A stretch of 64,000 nucleotides of DNA from Cristatella mucedo (GCA_009760855.2 WPIO01000076.1:426001-490000); one strand, 5' to 3'. Numbered from the stretch's first letter, positions 1 through 11,657 are shown. The notes: generated from the letters alone by a model not told the origin. Numbers and translations are program-made.

Positions 1-235
1 CTGTATCTCTATCACCCATTCACTCAATCATCTTTCAGCTCCGTGCACACTGCCCTCCAAAAGTTTCGACGCAACTGCTACCAGCACACTATTTTACTCC
101 AAGTGCCCAAGATTGAGATCTGATCTAACTCTGGAGCAGTTTTTATTGTGAGTAAAATCTCAGAAATACATATTTACATGCAATTTATTGGGTACAATCA
201 GTAACTTGGCAAAGCAAGTGTTTTTTGATAAAACG

Positions 236-958
236 TCATCCTAGCATCTCGGCATTGCTACCACCAGCTTCCAGCACGTTTCTGGAGGAATTGATTCCCA
301 GTAATCCTTCGAAACCTAAAAAAAACCGGGTTTTATATGTCGGAGAAATCTGAACCTTATAGCTCGTCCGTCTTCGTCCCACAGATGTTCTATTGGGCTC
401 AAGTCCGGGCTCTGGCTTGGCCACTGCATGACCTCAGTTGGCTCGAAGCCGTAGCCTGTGTGAGCTTGTGAAAAAAAACTGTTTAAATGACACAGCGGTG
501 TGCTTCAGATCATGGTCATGCTGCCAACTGAAATCGAGCCTGAGAAGAGCATAAGCAGATGGCAAGCCAACATTCTGCACAATGTCGACAGACATTTTGA
601 TTCACGATCCCTTGAATCCTGCACAGATGCACCCAACACCGGACGTTGAGAAGCAACCTCATAAACTACACTTCCCGCACCGAATTTCATGATCTTTTTC
701 AGACAAACGTCCATGTAAGCTTAACCCATTCACCGGCGAACTACTTCTTCCTTTTGTTGCAGCAAAGGAGATTGAATTGGGACTCACCAGTCCAAAGCAC
801 TCTGCTCCACTGGGCAGCTGTTCAATGGGGGGGGGGGAGGGTCAGCAGGCAAAATCCAACCTTGCATTTTTTTGTGCTTCACAGTCAACAATGGCTTGGA
901 CTTGGCCACCCATGGGTTCAGTCCTTGTTCGTTAAGCCGTCTAATCACGGCGTTTTGG
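236..958 (-). pseudogene. Tc1/mariner transposase remnant, catalytic part
   Basis: The minus-strand translation across several frames shows the Tc1 order: NAVIRRLNEQGLNPWVAKS and KPLLTVKHKK, a WGCFS-like GCFSTSGVG segment, DFSWQHDHDLKHTA in place of the usual QQDNDPKHTA, and a WPSQSPDLSPIEHLWDE motif near 350-420. Several frameshifts, at least one stop and a G10 run break it. The N-terminal part lies beyond a later insertion. Confidence 0.85.
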
Positions 959-2268
959 GGTACAGACATTCATCCTCCCCCTCCCCCCATTTCCCCCTGG
1001 GGTAGGGCATATCCCCCAGGGGTAGGGCATTTCCTCCCCTCTCGTATGTAAATGTCATGATATAAATTGTCTTGTTTACATATCTAGTAACTATTATATA
1101 TTGTATATAATATATAACATATTCCTACATTATAGTAATTATTGGTCGCTGTCGCCCTGCTTTTCGGCAGACCACCAAGTGCAAGGTCAAAGCTCTGCTC
1201 AGGGTGGCCAGCAGCAGATGCTCTCGGCAGCAGCCGTGAGCACCTAGCAGTATCCTCGGCCGACGCCGACCCCTCCGACATTGGCACCGCCGGCTACTGC
1301 CCGGCCAAAGCTCGCCACTGCCGCAGTCGTTGCTGCACCGGGCGTCGCTCGGCGGTCGACGCTGAGCTGGCCTAGCATATTGTTTTGCAGGGTCTCCTGG
1401 GCGAGAATCCCCGGCCATACCTCCTCCGGTGGTCGTGCTATCGATTTGCCGTTTATACTAAGTTGTTTTATTTCAATAGAGTGAACTTAATTTGATTCTG
1501 TATATATATAGAGTCGTCCCTAGCCACTTCACGCTTCGACTTTTGCGGCTTCACTCTATCGCGGTTTTTCCAAATATCTTCATTAAAAAGTTGATCGAGA
1601 TGGTGAAAATGGTACAGCGTGTGTTCGGTTGTCAGTCAATTACACACTCCTGCATCACAATTAAAATTACTGTACGTTGGTCTATTTATTAGAGCATCCT
1701 CACAAATCCTTCAACGTCAGGTGCAGCCTCATTGAGAGCAGTAACCTTGCTCTTCTTTGCCGTGCAGTACACCTCTTCATCATTATAAAACAGATTGCAC
1801 TATTTTAAGAAGTTAAGGGGCTGTGTGTAAAAACTGCATGTGTGTAATTAAATGTACACTAATAATAATAAGCTATTCGTAACGTCTAATACGTCCTATT
1901 ATCCCTTACTTTGTCTAATATATTGGGTAATACAGGTGTAATGGTGACTAGAAGTGTGTTATTTCATGTCCGGAGGGCTTTAATAATGTTAAAACCAAAT
2001 TAGATAGTCGTGAACAGAATTTCTGTGCTCTAGTTACGAAAACATTCGATTTATAAATAAAGAGTCGGACTTTGCAGAAATTCACCTATCACGGCAGAGT
2101 CTGGAACCGATTAACCTCGATAAATGAGGGACGACTGTATATATATGTATTCTTAGTTATGCATTTATCAACATAGGAGGAAATGTCCTACGGGGGGGGG
2201 GATGTCGGGAGGGAATGACCTAGGGTCCACCATGGGGGGGAATGTCGGGGAAATGTTCTACAACCAGT
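959..2268. mobile_element. 1.3 kb element inserted in the Tc1 remnant
   Basis: GTTTTGG is present at 952-958 and again at 2269-2275. Removing the intervening 1,310 bp restores the Tc1 frame (VVSQN joined to AVIRRL). The ends are imperfect inverted repeats rich in C on the left and G on the right, with the shared inner motif GGCATTTCCTCC on the left and GACATTTCCTCC on the inverted right. The superfamily is unknown; the apparent 7-bp duplication would suit P- or hAT-like elements. Confidence 0.6.
1511..2137. mobile_element. Tigger-like MITE nested in the 1.3 kb element
   Basis: The left end GAGTCGTCCCTAGCCACTTC and the inverted right end CAGTCGTCCCTCATTTATCG flank 627 bp with no transposase ORF, and TA-rich repeats abut both ends. 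Ends of the type CAGTCGTCCCT plus a TA target are typical of non-autonomous pogo/Tigger elements. Confidence 0.6.
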
Positions 2269-2450
2269 GTTTTGGCTTACGACCGTTCCAATAGCTTAGC
2301 AGAGACTCTGGCAGTGCATTTTAGCAGTGACAAACTTGTCCTTTAGAGCTATGCTTTTGAGGAGCCGATCCTCATACGGAGAAGTTACTCGAGGACGACC
2401 TAGGTGCTGCTGTGATATAACGTGCCTCGTTCCATCAAGCGGCATCAGGG
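2269..2450 (-). pseudogene. Tc1/mariner transposase remnant, N-terminal part
   Basis: This encodes LGRPRVTSPYEDRLLKSIAL then KDKFVTAKMHCQSL, matching the Tc1 segment between the two helix-turn-helix domains. It continues, across the 959-2268 insertion, into VIRRLNEQGL. Confidence 0.75.
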
Positions 2451-3089
2451 AGGACATGCAATAGCACCATTGCTGCACCATTGCTGCACCATTGCTGAAC
2501 ACTGGACGTTGGCTTGAGTTGAATCGTATGCAGAGTGAAGCCGATGCTGTCATACAGTTGTTATGCACAGTTTGCCAACTGCTCGTTGCTTCGATCCTTG
2601 GATCGCTGTGTGTGCTTCACATAAATGAATGTTATGATTGGGGTAAGGGTAGAATGAGTCAGTGTTTGCCAACCCAGGAGAGGTATACCTATGCAGCACC
2701 TGCCATTGTGCTGTTTACCCGAACGACTCCCTTCAATATGAAGTGAAGTCAGCTCACTGTTTGATTGCACCTGCCGAGGCATATAATGACTGCCTCGACT
2801 GCCTTTCCATGTAGCAGATCTTGACATCTCTTTGCTGACCATAGCTGTAGATACTGGCCGTGTGTGTTGAGCTCAAGTAATCATGCTAGCTCTATAACCT
2901 CACCCGACTCAAGGCAGCCAGGGGCATGGCTGTACACACATCCCCTGTGTTCGTTCACACGTGGTAATTTGGAATCAGCAGTTATCACGTCTTTGGACAA
3001 ATGCGTTGTGTTAGCCAGCAAAGAGTATGGCAGCCAGCCCCAGTCATAATGCCTTTGCCCCATCCCCTTCGCCCCAGCGTTGCTGCTGC

Positions 3090-4560
3090 CAACTCTTAAT
3101 AATAATAATAGTAATAGTCATTGTATCATGTTTATTTGCCACCTTGGATAATTAAATCTCTTTCTAGGCACTTGATATGGGCTGTAAAGGAAACATGTCA
3201 ATATGGTTAGTGGTGACATTCACAGCATTAACATGAATAAGCATACAAAGGGCAATTCAAAAAATAAAGTTAAATGTTAGCCAATTCAACAGCCTCGTGT
3301 ACCTTTATGTAGTAGCACAAGAGCTTTAACGGCTATCACTACTACTTGCAGTGGGCAATAGAGGATCCCCTACTTCCGGACTCGAACCCACGACCCCTGG
3401 GTCATGCAGTTCGAGCACCTTATCCCTGGGCTAAGGCACACTTACACACATGCACACACTTACATATATATATGTCTTCAAGTTAGAGGATATCGTGACT
3501 TCAATCGGGATTGAGTTCTTGGCTTTGGGAGCATATGAACTCGCGATATGATCGCCATGGGATTTGAGGTTAATTCAAGGCACTGCTGAACGACCTGAAT
3601 CAGTAGACTGGTTGTTATGGTGCCCAACCTGATTTAGGAGTACTTCTAATAGGTAGGCTGGAGCATGAGAAAGAGAATGAAGGGACCTAAAACTGAGTGA
3701 CACAACGGTTAAGTCGGTACGGTGCTTGGTTAGGAGTCAGGGCAAGAAGTGATGTAATGTGGCAACTTCGACGCTGACGATAGACAAGCCTGGCTGCAGA
3801 GTTTTGCACCTGTAAGCATCTGCCTAGGCCGGAAGACCTGCAAGCAGTGAGTTACAGAAGCCGAGCTGTGATGTCACTAATGCACGGATCAACTTTGATA
3901 TGGTATCACTGTCTAAGTAGACACGAATTTTTGCAATGTTACGTAACTAAAGGGAGGCAAACTTGACTGGGGCTGCTGTGGTCGTCTGGTGAAAAGTGAA
4001 AGGTCACTGTGGAGAAGGATGCCCGGATTTCGTGCAGATGCTACAACAGACATGCTGGGCACAGCCCTCTGTGAGGGATTGGTTTTCCTGTTTCTGATAA
4101 ACACTAGCTTTGCCCATGACTAGTAAGCTGGTTTTATCGTCTTCCTGCCATTTTAGTTGGGATGTTAGCAATACATGAAGCAAGAGAATTGAGAGAGTTT
4201 GGTGTGGCTGAAAGCTGAGATGAAATCTGTGTGTCATCTGCCTGAAAAGGAAAGCCTAGATTGTGCTTACTGATTGCATCGGCAAGTAGGAGGATATAAA
4301 TTTTAAAATGAACCAGATTAAGCGCAGAGTGGTACCTCCCTTCAAAAGTGGCTCCTCTGATGATTGCTTCATCCTCGGATGAGATCAATATTCTGCAGTC
4401 TTGCACTGAGTGAGATAGGACCTAAACCATTGCATTGCAGTGGCATTGATGCCCAGGCGAGTTGAGAGATACTCGAGAAGTACTTGATGATCCAGTATCA
4501 ACTGCTGCTGAAAGATCAAGCAAAACAAAATGAAAAGAGACGGTAGTTAAATTTGCATTT
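3090..4560 (-). mobile_element. LINE-A copy (minus) with SINE-1 inside
   Basis: This has the TAA-rich tail, the tail hairpin around 3150-3175, 3' coding remnants (ends of the reverse-transcriptase ORF) and part of the RT. It is interrupted at 3282-3441 by SINE-1 and abuts a plus-strand copy at about 4560. Confidence 0.75.
3282..3441 (-). mobile_element. SINE-1 copy a
   Basis: Read on the minus strand this has a tRNA-like head with a box-B-like GGGTTCGAGTCC, followed by the family body and a tail ending GAGGCTGTTGAATT. Confidence 0.65.
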
Positions 4561-4562
4561 CT

Positions 4563-5520
4563 GGCGTCATATGGGAAGACATTGTTAAAAGGAAATTTGG
4601 ACTGAAACGGAAGCAACACAGGCTGACGCTCAAAATTGGCTCTGCCAGCATATCTCCTGTCGAATCAGCTCGAAATCTAGGTGTCATATTCCAAAGCGAC
4701 CTCTCGTTAGACGACCATATCAGCTCCTCAGTCAAATCTGCCTATTTTCAGCTTCATAACATTGCTAAAATTCGGGCTTGTTTAGATAAGGATACTACGT
4801 CTAAGTTGGTCCGTGCATTCGTGACATCTCGTCTCGACTTCTGCAACTCACTGCTTACTGGCCTACCAGCATGTGCGATCGGGCGATTGCAGCTGGTGCA
4901 AAACTCTGCAGCTAGGCTTGTCTGTCGTGAGCTTCGCAGTTGCCACATTACTCCACTTCTCGCTGACCTGCGCTGGCTACCAGTCAAGCAACGGATTGAC
5001 TTCAAGGTTTTGTCGCTCACATTTAGGTCCCTTCATTCTATGGCTCCAGCCTATCTCTCCGACATACTCCCCCATCAGGCCAAGCATAGTACCACCTGCT
5101 TTTCGGAATCCAACAGTCTAGAAATACCTCGTACAAACCTCAAATCCTTTGGAGACCGTGCATCTAGTTCGTATGCTCCCAAAGCCTGGAACTCCCTCCC
5201 GACCTGCGTCAGAACATCCCCTGATCTGACCACATTTAAAAGGAACTTAAAAGCGCACCTATTTAGGACAGCATTTAGTGGGTCCCTGCGATTCGTCCTT
5301 GATGTGCTTATGCGTGCTGACACTGTGCATGCTGCCACTAACCACATTTGCATGCTGACCCTGTGCATGTCACCCCTAACCACGTTATTCATTTTGTTTG
5401 TTTTTCAAGCATGATTTTACTTACCATTTAATTGCATTTCCCTTTGCAGCAAATGTAAAGCACCTAGAAAGAGATTAAGTTCTCTGAGGGCACTTTATCA
5501 AGTACATTATTATGATTATT
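4563..5520 (+). mobile_element. LINE-A copy (plus), RT C-terminal ORF preserved
   Basis: A 202-codon open frame at 4806-5414 encodes the C-terminal reverse-transcriptase region (FVTSRLDFCNSLLTGLPA, then [20 protein letters not shown]), followed by the 3' UTR, the hairpin and an ATT-rich tail. Such ends are typical of L2/CR1-clade LINEs. This is the best-preserved 3' half of the family here. Confidence 0.85.
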
Positions 5521-5874
5521 ATTACTGTCTATTGCTAGCTTGCCTGGACGAATTTTGGGAAACTGAACTCCCAACGGCCTGTGGTGCCGATAGGGAGCTT
5601 CTTTGCTGAGCCATTTTGCTGGTAGCAACGGAGACCTTAAGTGCACCTCTCATATAATGCACCCTCATTCTGGTATCTCTTTAGCAAGCCGGGCTTGCAG
5701 TGGTTTAGGACACGATATGTTTCTAGACATATTGTTGATATAGAGCTGTTGCCGAAGCTTCGTTTAGACACCAAACCTTAATAGTACCCGGGACCAGCGC
5801 TGATTAGGTTGATTACCGTCGTAATATGGTGACATGGCAGCATTATATGCTTCACTGGTTTGCCTTTTATTTAG

Positions 5875-5976
5875 GGACGGAATGATCTGCAAACCGAGGC
5901 CGACAGAGCCGCTCAGCGCTGCATCGTTGCCTCACTGCATAAGCAGTTCTCCAAGGTTGCTATATTTGGCGAAGAG
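5875..5976 (+). CDS. BPNT1: BPNT1-like exon with metal-binding GEE
   Basis: The exon has 34 codons in phase 0-0, a pyrimidine-rich acceptor ending TTTAG and a GTAAGT donor. The translation begins [14 protein letters not shown] and ends AIFGEE. The two terminal acidic residues correspond to the family's metal-binding Glu pair. Confidence 0.9.
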
Positions 5977-8900
5977 GTAAGTGTGTGCTTTTCGACTGAT
6001 ATAAAACAAAAGGCAAGTGTCGGTTAGTGTGAAATTGTTTTTATCTTCAGTTATCTTAATACTGGATGTGGGTGTTACTCAGGAGTTTTGTATAAGCGCA
6101 CTCACAGCCTAAGCGGCTTTCGGTACGAGCATTCGGTGGCCAACAGACTCTCACGCAACAAAGAGAAAGTGGGAAGCATAGCAGAGTCAGGAGAGCAGTT
6201 GAGGTAGTGAGTAGCATGGAAGTAGCAGCTCAGGACCGCTGAAAAGGATGAGCCATAGTCGGCAGGAGAAATAAATAATAATTAAATAAATCCTAGCTGA
6301 TTAAACAGCCTCTTTTTATATGGCGACAGAAGAGCTTTTACGGCTATCACCACCGCTTGCAGTGGCGATAAAGAATCGCCCACCGCAGGAATCGAACCCA
6401 TGACCTCGGGACCGAGGTCGTGAAAGCAACCGCCTTACCTAGTATGCCATCACGGCTCACCGAGGAGAGTAGTTGTCGTTGCCTAAGAATTGTGGAAGCG
6501 AGTTCCACAGTCTAGGACCTGCAGCGCTAAAGCTTCTGTCGCCTGTATTCTGTATAACATTGCAATGGCTCCTCTTCAATCTTTGTGCTGTGGTCAATTG
6601 CTGCCATAGGCGTAGCATTGACTCTTTGCTATTGCCATGCGGTGCGATATGAGCCCCTCCCCCATCATCACATTTATGAGCCTTAGTCATTTGGCTGCTC
6701 TGCCTCACCACGCCGACCTCGTTACTGTTGTACAAATCGTTTTCCATTGTTGTGGCCTCTCTACTGCTGGTACTGCTAGTAGCACGGGCTGGTAGTCGTT
6801 GCTACGGAGGTGGTGCAATCGTCGCTATGGAGGATTGGCAGTCTGCTCAGTTCAGTACCGTGATTAGGTGTGCATCACCGGCCTTTTTCTACTCCACAGG
6901 AGCTCGATCCACACGAAAATATCCGACCGGAATGGATTGAGACATCAATGTCTGATGAGGTGCTCGACTATGAGTGTCCTAGCGAATATAAGCCCGCTAA
7001 AGAGGAGGAGGTACTCATCATCGAGCTTTGAATTTGGCTGCTGCTACTCATATCAGTGTGTCTCACAGTGCATACCTTGCTGCCACCCTTAGTCTGCCAT
7101 CTTGCACCTTGTGATATTTGCTTACACCTGCCATTTGCTTCGCTCGAGTGTTCGAAGCCACACGGGATTATTGTAGGAGTTTGTCGGTGTCTAGTCTTTT
7201 GTCTGTGAAATCGGTTTTTTGTTGTTTCTGTATTCCAGCTCGTGGTCTGGGTTGATCCGCTCGACGGCACTGCTGAATACACCCAAGGACTTCTTGACCA
7301 CGTGACAGTCCTCATCGGACTGTCTTACAGAGGCAAAGCGATCGGGGGTGTCATTCATCAGCCATATTACAACTACAACTGCGTGGATCCTGACGTCCCA
7401 CTCGGCAGGACCGTGTGGGGTCTTATTGGCTTGGGTGAGCAAACATGCTACAGACGTATTAACAACTATGCAGAACCACGAATTATCCTGATCACGAAAG
7501 CATGCACACGTAGACACCTACATATGCACGCATTCATGCATTGACGTTACCTAGCGATCTGGCCTCAGTAACAATGAGATGTTATAAAGCTGCTTAGAAT
7601 GCAAGCATCAAAGCAATCTAAATTCTCTTAAATAAATTATGAAAAATCTAGAAGCCTCTGTGGTTCTATTGACGAAGTCAGCATTACCTATAGTTTTTAG
7701 GACCATTTCCCATATGATTCTCTTAGGCTTCCGGGCGACGGCTTTCAAAACATTGCTTACCTATTGAGGCAAGCGTTAATGGACTATGCGGTATATGTCA
7801 ATCAGTCTCCTCTTGGGGCCTGACAGCAGTGGAGTCATCACCCCTGAAAACAGTGCTTTATTTAAAACACTGAATTATTAGTTGTATCCTTATATATTTC
7901 AGGTCACTGAAACAGCTGAGTGGAAGCCAGCTAGGTTAGTAGATTCTTAAACCACAGCATACAGCATTGATGGCTCTGTCCCTGCTATCGGTTCTGTCGG
8001 TGGAATCTCTCTTGTTGTTTCAGAGTGTCTCAGTACCTTTGGGATATTTGTTGCCACCATGTCATGATGCACGAACCCGTCAACCATGCACCATGCTTCT
8101 GCAAATATTGTACCTAGTTGTACTAGCAAGCCCAGTTGTGAGGGAACATGACTCTGCAGCATGTGAGCACTGGGCGGAGACCTACCTATCAGATCTACTC
8201 CCCCACCAGGCCAAGCATCATACCACCCGCTTTTTGGAAACTAACTGTTTACCTATATCTCTTACAAACCTCAAATCCTTTTGGAGACCGTGCATTTAGT
8301 TTGTATGCTCCCAAAGCCTGGAACTCACTCCCGACTTGCGTAATGACATCCCCTGACTTGACCACATTAAAAAAAAATAAATAAAAGATGCACCTATTTG
8401 TGACAGCATTTGGTGGGTCCCTGTGATTCGTCATGTATGTGTTTATAATAGCAATAATAATGCACTTGATAAAATACGTGCTTATGTGTGCGGACACTGT
8501 GCATGCTGCCACTAACCACACTTGCATGCTGACCTTGTGCATGTCACCCCCCTAACCATGTTATTCATGTTGTTTATCAAGCATGATACCACTCACCATT
8601 CGATCGTGTTTCCTTTGCAGTAATTGTAAAGTGCCTAGAAAGAGATTGAGTTCTGTGAGAGCACTTCATCAAGTGCATTATTGTTATTATTATATTGTTA
8701 TGATTATTACGAGGGCTCAGACTGCCTAAGCAGCCGCAGGCTCACGAGTGGTGGAGGCCTGCCGATGTCTCTGCAGATGACTCGGCAGTCCTGCCCAAAT
8801 CCATGCATTGGCAGCATCTGTGGGTACATTTATCTACCACAAACTGCCGCCAGCTGTCGGGCGGGTTCAGAACGAACAGTGGCTCGGCAGTGCAAAAACA

Positions 8901-10601
8901 ATGCATGCATGGAATATATGGGCTGCCGTAGGAGTAGACGGATGGAGGGCGAAATCCCTCGATGCCGGCAGCCGTCTAGAAAGTGTAGACTGGGCTTGGC
9001 CGGTGTGGTTTTGGAGAATAATGTGTTTGGTGTTGGACCCAGCAGGCTTGTTGCTCAGTCGTGCTACCCAGCCTGACGACAGGACATGCCGAGGGCTGTC
9101 ACACCTGTCCCACTAAGGCTTGTCTAGTCATAATGGTGTGTGAGAGGTATGCTATAATCTTTCTTGGCACCCATGGTACTGAACTATAGACTGCTTTTAG
9201 ATGATGTCTCGGCAGCCGGCCGCCGAGCTCAAAAGAGACAAGCACGCTCGATGGTAGCGATAGCAGACATGTTTAACAGAGCCAAGTTATAGAAACGACA
9301 AGGATGAGTGGTGCCATTGGAAGCATTCACTGTGGATAGATTAGACACAGTCCTTACGAATAGATATTAGCTGGGAGGAGAAAATACTGAGACTTGATTT
9401 GCTCACCCCCCCCCCCACACACACACAGAGACAGGCACACACACCCTGTCCGGGAAGAATCATCGAGGTTTGATGTCTCTCGGAACTCTTGTACTGCTAA
9501 CCCTTGTATCTAAAAGTAGAAAATTTAGCAGTATCGAGAACTGGTGGAATCAACAGGATGATTGATGGCCCAGAAAAGTTGAATGCAATGAAGAAAGAAC
9601 AAGAAAGAAGTCTGCGACTCAAAGGAAGCTGAATCTGGAGGCGAGGCAATCTAGCAGAGACAGGAAGTGCATAATTATAGATGACATGGAGTTCTGCATC
9701 GTGGAACTGCCTTGCTTGACTTAAATGCTAAGTAGCCTTAGCAGCCGTGGAGAGATGACAGGATGCCATTAGCATAGCACCGCAAGTCTATTACCACTTT
9801 AAACCTTTGTCTTTGTGATGGCTACTAGCTGTATGGCTCTTCCACATACGCGGTTTCTATTGTACTGCTAGCAAGGTGCGTGGAACGAACTGGACTGCTT
9901 GTTGAGGCCAACTTTTTGTTTGCATTCAGTTTCATATCTGTTCAGCAGACTTGTTGCACTATGTTGGTCATCGGTAGCAGCAAATTGGCAGGGGGGGTCA
10001 CATTTTTGCTGATGTACTTAGCATGGGCAGACACTATCCTACTCAAAAGTTGAATGCATAAGTTGCCAATGCTCTTTATAGGTGCATTTGGGCACGATGC
10101 TAAACGTCCACCCGAGGGACAGAATATCGTTACCACGACGAGGTCACACTCCAATCGCGCTGTAATCGATTCGGTCCGAGCATGCAATCCCACAAGGGTA
10201 ATCCAGGTCGGAGGAGCTGGACATAAGGTACTGCATTGAATTGCACGCCTCAGTTGCATACGCCATACACTATCGTTGCCACGTGCGAGACTGCATTCCA
10301 TCAGGTGGTCAGTACATGTGCACTTTCTGATGTCTAAATGTAGGTACTTCTGCTGCTCGATGGCGAAGTGCATGCGTACGTATTCGCAAGCCCTGGATGC
10401 AAGAAATGGGACACGTGTGCCCCGGAGGCGATACTGCATGCTGCCGGCGGACGGCTGACTGACATTCACGGCTACAGCCTAGCGTATCACCACGACGTGC
10501 AGCGACTGAACTCGGCTGGCGTGCTGGCCACGTTGTACGTCGACCACGATGCCTATGTCAAGTGCATGCCCGACTCAGTCAAAGCTGTACTCGTGCCGTA
10601 G
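5875..10601 (+). CDS. BPNT1: BPNT1-like 3'(2'),5'-bisphosphate nucleotidase, 3' five exons
   Basis: Five exons (5875-5976, 6900-7010, 7239-7434, 10082-10227, 10344-10601) join in frame to about 270 residues ending in a TAG stop. The enzyme removes the 3'-phosphate from PAP, a by-product of sulfation, and belongs to the lithium-sensitive, Mg-dependent inositol monophosphatase superfamily; it is cytosolic. Seen in the translation: GEE at the end of the first exon, WVDPLDGT (metal-binding motif) in the third, and [15 protein letters not shown] (second superfamily motif) in the last. These are spaced as in animal BPNT1, which is about 308 residues long, so roughly the first 35-40 residues are missing. 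I found no matching exon in positions 1-5874 and infer that the start lies upstream of the window. The introns carry SINE, LINE-A and LINE-B fragments, but all coding exons are intact. Inositol monophosphatase paralogues are less likely because PQPYYNY-type and SPGCKKWD-type residues are BPNT1-like. Confidence 0.93.
6066..6750 (-). mobile_element. LINE-B 3' fragment interrupted by SINE-1
   Basis: The minus-strand translation gives [20 protein letters not shown], the C-terminus of a second LINE family, followed by a 3' UTR that matches 32705-32960. It lies in a BPNT1-like intron. SINE-1 occupies 6301-6461. Confidence 0.75.
6301..6461 (-). mobile_element. SINE-1 copy b
   Basis: The minus-strand head contains TGGCATACTAGGTAAGGCGG (box A-like) and GGTTCGATTCC (box B, perfect), with a variable-arm-like stem between CGACCTCGG and CCGAGGTC. 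It sits in LINE-B, with AGGAGA close to both sides as a possible target duplication. Confidence 0.75.
6900..7010 (+). CDS. BPNT1: BPNT1-like exon, acidic linker
   Basis: The exon has 37 codons in phase 0-0. The acceptor is TCCACAG and the donor is GTACTC, which is weaker than usual. It encodes the acidic variable segment between GEE and the DPLDG motif ([12 protein letters not shown] at the start, KEEE at the end). Confidence 0.85.
7239..7434 (+). CDS. BPNT1: BPNT1-like exon with DPLDGT motif
   Basis: The exon is 196 nt, opens in phase 0 after TATTCCAG and ends one base into a Gly codon before GTGAGC. It carries [17 protein letters not shown], the Asp-Pro-x-Asp-Gly-Thr metal and phosphate site, followed by the [18 protein letters not shown] core strand region. 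Confidence 0.95.
8160..8710 (+). mobile_element. LINE-A 3' fragment
   Basis: It holds the end of the RT ORF ([12 protein letters not shown]), the 3' UTR, the tail hairpin near 8628-8672 and an ATT-rich tail. It lies in the intron between the third and fourth BPNT1-like exons. Confidence 0.8.
9402..9442. repeat. C-run and CA repeat
   Basis: A run of about nine C followed by CA dinucleotides, in a BPNT1-like intron. Confidence 0.8.
10082..10227 (+). CDS. BPNT1: BPNT1-like exon, TTTRSHSN segment
   Basis: The exon is 146 nt, completes the split Gly codon and ends in phase 0 before GTACTG. It encodes [13 protein letters not shown], then [13 protein letters not shown] and IQVGGAGHK, matching the order in animal BPNT1. 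Confidence 0.93.
10344..10601 (+). CDS. BPNT1: BPNT1-like terminal coding exon
   Basis: The exon has 86 codons including the TAG stop at 10599-10601. It contains [17 protein letters not shown] and the following AILHAAGG helix, the second conserved superfamily motif, whose Asp completes the metal site. It ends in KAVLVP, like the usual family C-terminus. Confidence 0.95.
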   Translation, partial: VLLLLDGEVHAYVFASPGCKKWDTCAPEAILHAAGGRLTDIHGYSLAYHHDVQRLNSAGVLATLYVDHDAYVKCMPDSVKAVLVP

Positions 10602-11191
10602 TAACTTAGTAACAGTATCCGGTCTGCTGCTGAAGGGCCGAGGCAGGCGTCGAGCCTGCTATGCAAGTGGCCTGTCGTGTCATCGGGGTTTTGTCACGTT
10701 GACCCTCTTGTTTCTGCTCTCATTGCCTGCTGTCTTTGCAGCCAGATAACTGACTTCTCAGTAACGGTTTGATGCAGCCAGCAGGGCAGGGCATGTACGC
10801 GCAGTGCTACCCAGATGGCACTCAAGATGATGCCATCATATTCGTCTTGTCGTTCTAATCGACGCCCTTTTGGCAAAGCTGTCTTAGCAATTCCAAATTA
10901 TGCTGAAGCAGCCAGTTTGTCTCGAATGGTTAATACTAATTTTTACGTTTACGTCAGACACATAAGAAAATTATAATAAGATTGGCTTCGTTCAAGGAAT
11001 TTTTTTAAGGCCTATGGTCGGACTATATGGAAACGTAGTCATCATGAACTAACCCATAAAACCCATCACAATCAGAGTGTCTACTTGCTGATTAAGTGCT
11101 GGAATGTGAGGTTGCACCTCCAATGCCCTCACGAAGTGTGCTATGATTTGCTAGCTACGTTGTAGGAACAGCAGTATACAGACAATTTTCA

Positions 11192-11197
11192 AATAAA
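11192..11197 (+). promoter_or_regulatory. possible polyadenylation signal of BPNT1-like gene
   Basis: An AATAAA hexamer lies 590 bp after the stop codon and before a TG-rich tract. It is the first clear hexamer I see downstream, but use of the site is inferred. Confidence 0.35.
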
Positions 11198-11239
11198 CTG
11201 ACGTTCCCTAACTGTGCTTAAGTAAATGCAGTAGCTTCC

Positions 11240-11370
11240 GGTAATGTAAGTGTGTGTGTGCGTCTGTGTGCGCTTGTGTGTGTGGGTGTGCACGTGTATG
11301 TGCATGTAGTGGTACCTCCGTGTGTGTAGTGATGCCTGTGTGCGTATGTGTGTGTGCAGCCAATGCAGTC
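11240..11370. repeat. TG-rich microsatellite
   Basis: Imperfect TG/TGCG repeats lie downstream of the BPNT1-like gene. Between 10602 and 13067 I otherwise see only a (TA)n tract and SINE-1 copy c. Confidence 0.8.
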
Positions 11371-11621
11371 TGGCTCGTTGCAGTTTGTGGGCTGCACTGC
11401 TAAAGGAAAGATTTGACGGTACTTAGAAAGACCATCAGTTCTTAGTGGTAGCCATACTACCATACTAAAATGTGGTCCCTTGAGAGCCATACTGTGGTAT
11501 ATAGTTCGGTTTTTCAGTGCAATTTAGCTTCTATAAGATTAATTTTTTGGTGAATGCTTCGGCATGTACGATCATAGTGAAAAGTGCGAGTTTAGCAAGC
11601 TTCTACTGTATTTATATACAA

Positions 11622-11622
11622 G

Positions 11623-11655
<33 letters not shown>

Positions 11656-11657
11656 AT
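11622..11657. repeat. TA then TG microsatellite
   Basis: A short TA run passes into TG. Confidence 0.85.

Noticed and set aside
4806-5414. 202-codon ORF as a host gene
   Set aside because: Its protein is the C-terminus of a LINE reverse transcriptase present in many copies here.
5680-5720. Possible upstream BPNT1-like exon (QAGLAVV after TCTTTAG)
   Set aside because: It stops at once and has no donor; the resemblance to the family's QKAGMIV is seven residues and likely chance.
6301-6461. tRNA gene
   Set aside because: The head has box A and box B, but a SINE body and tail follow and similar copies occur at least four more times.
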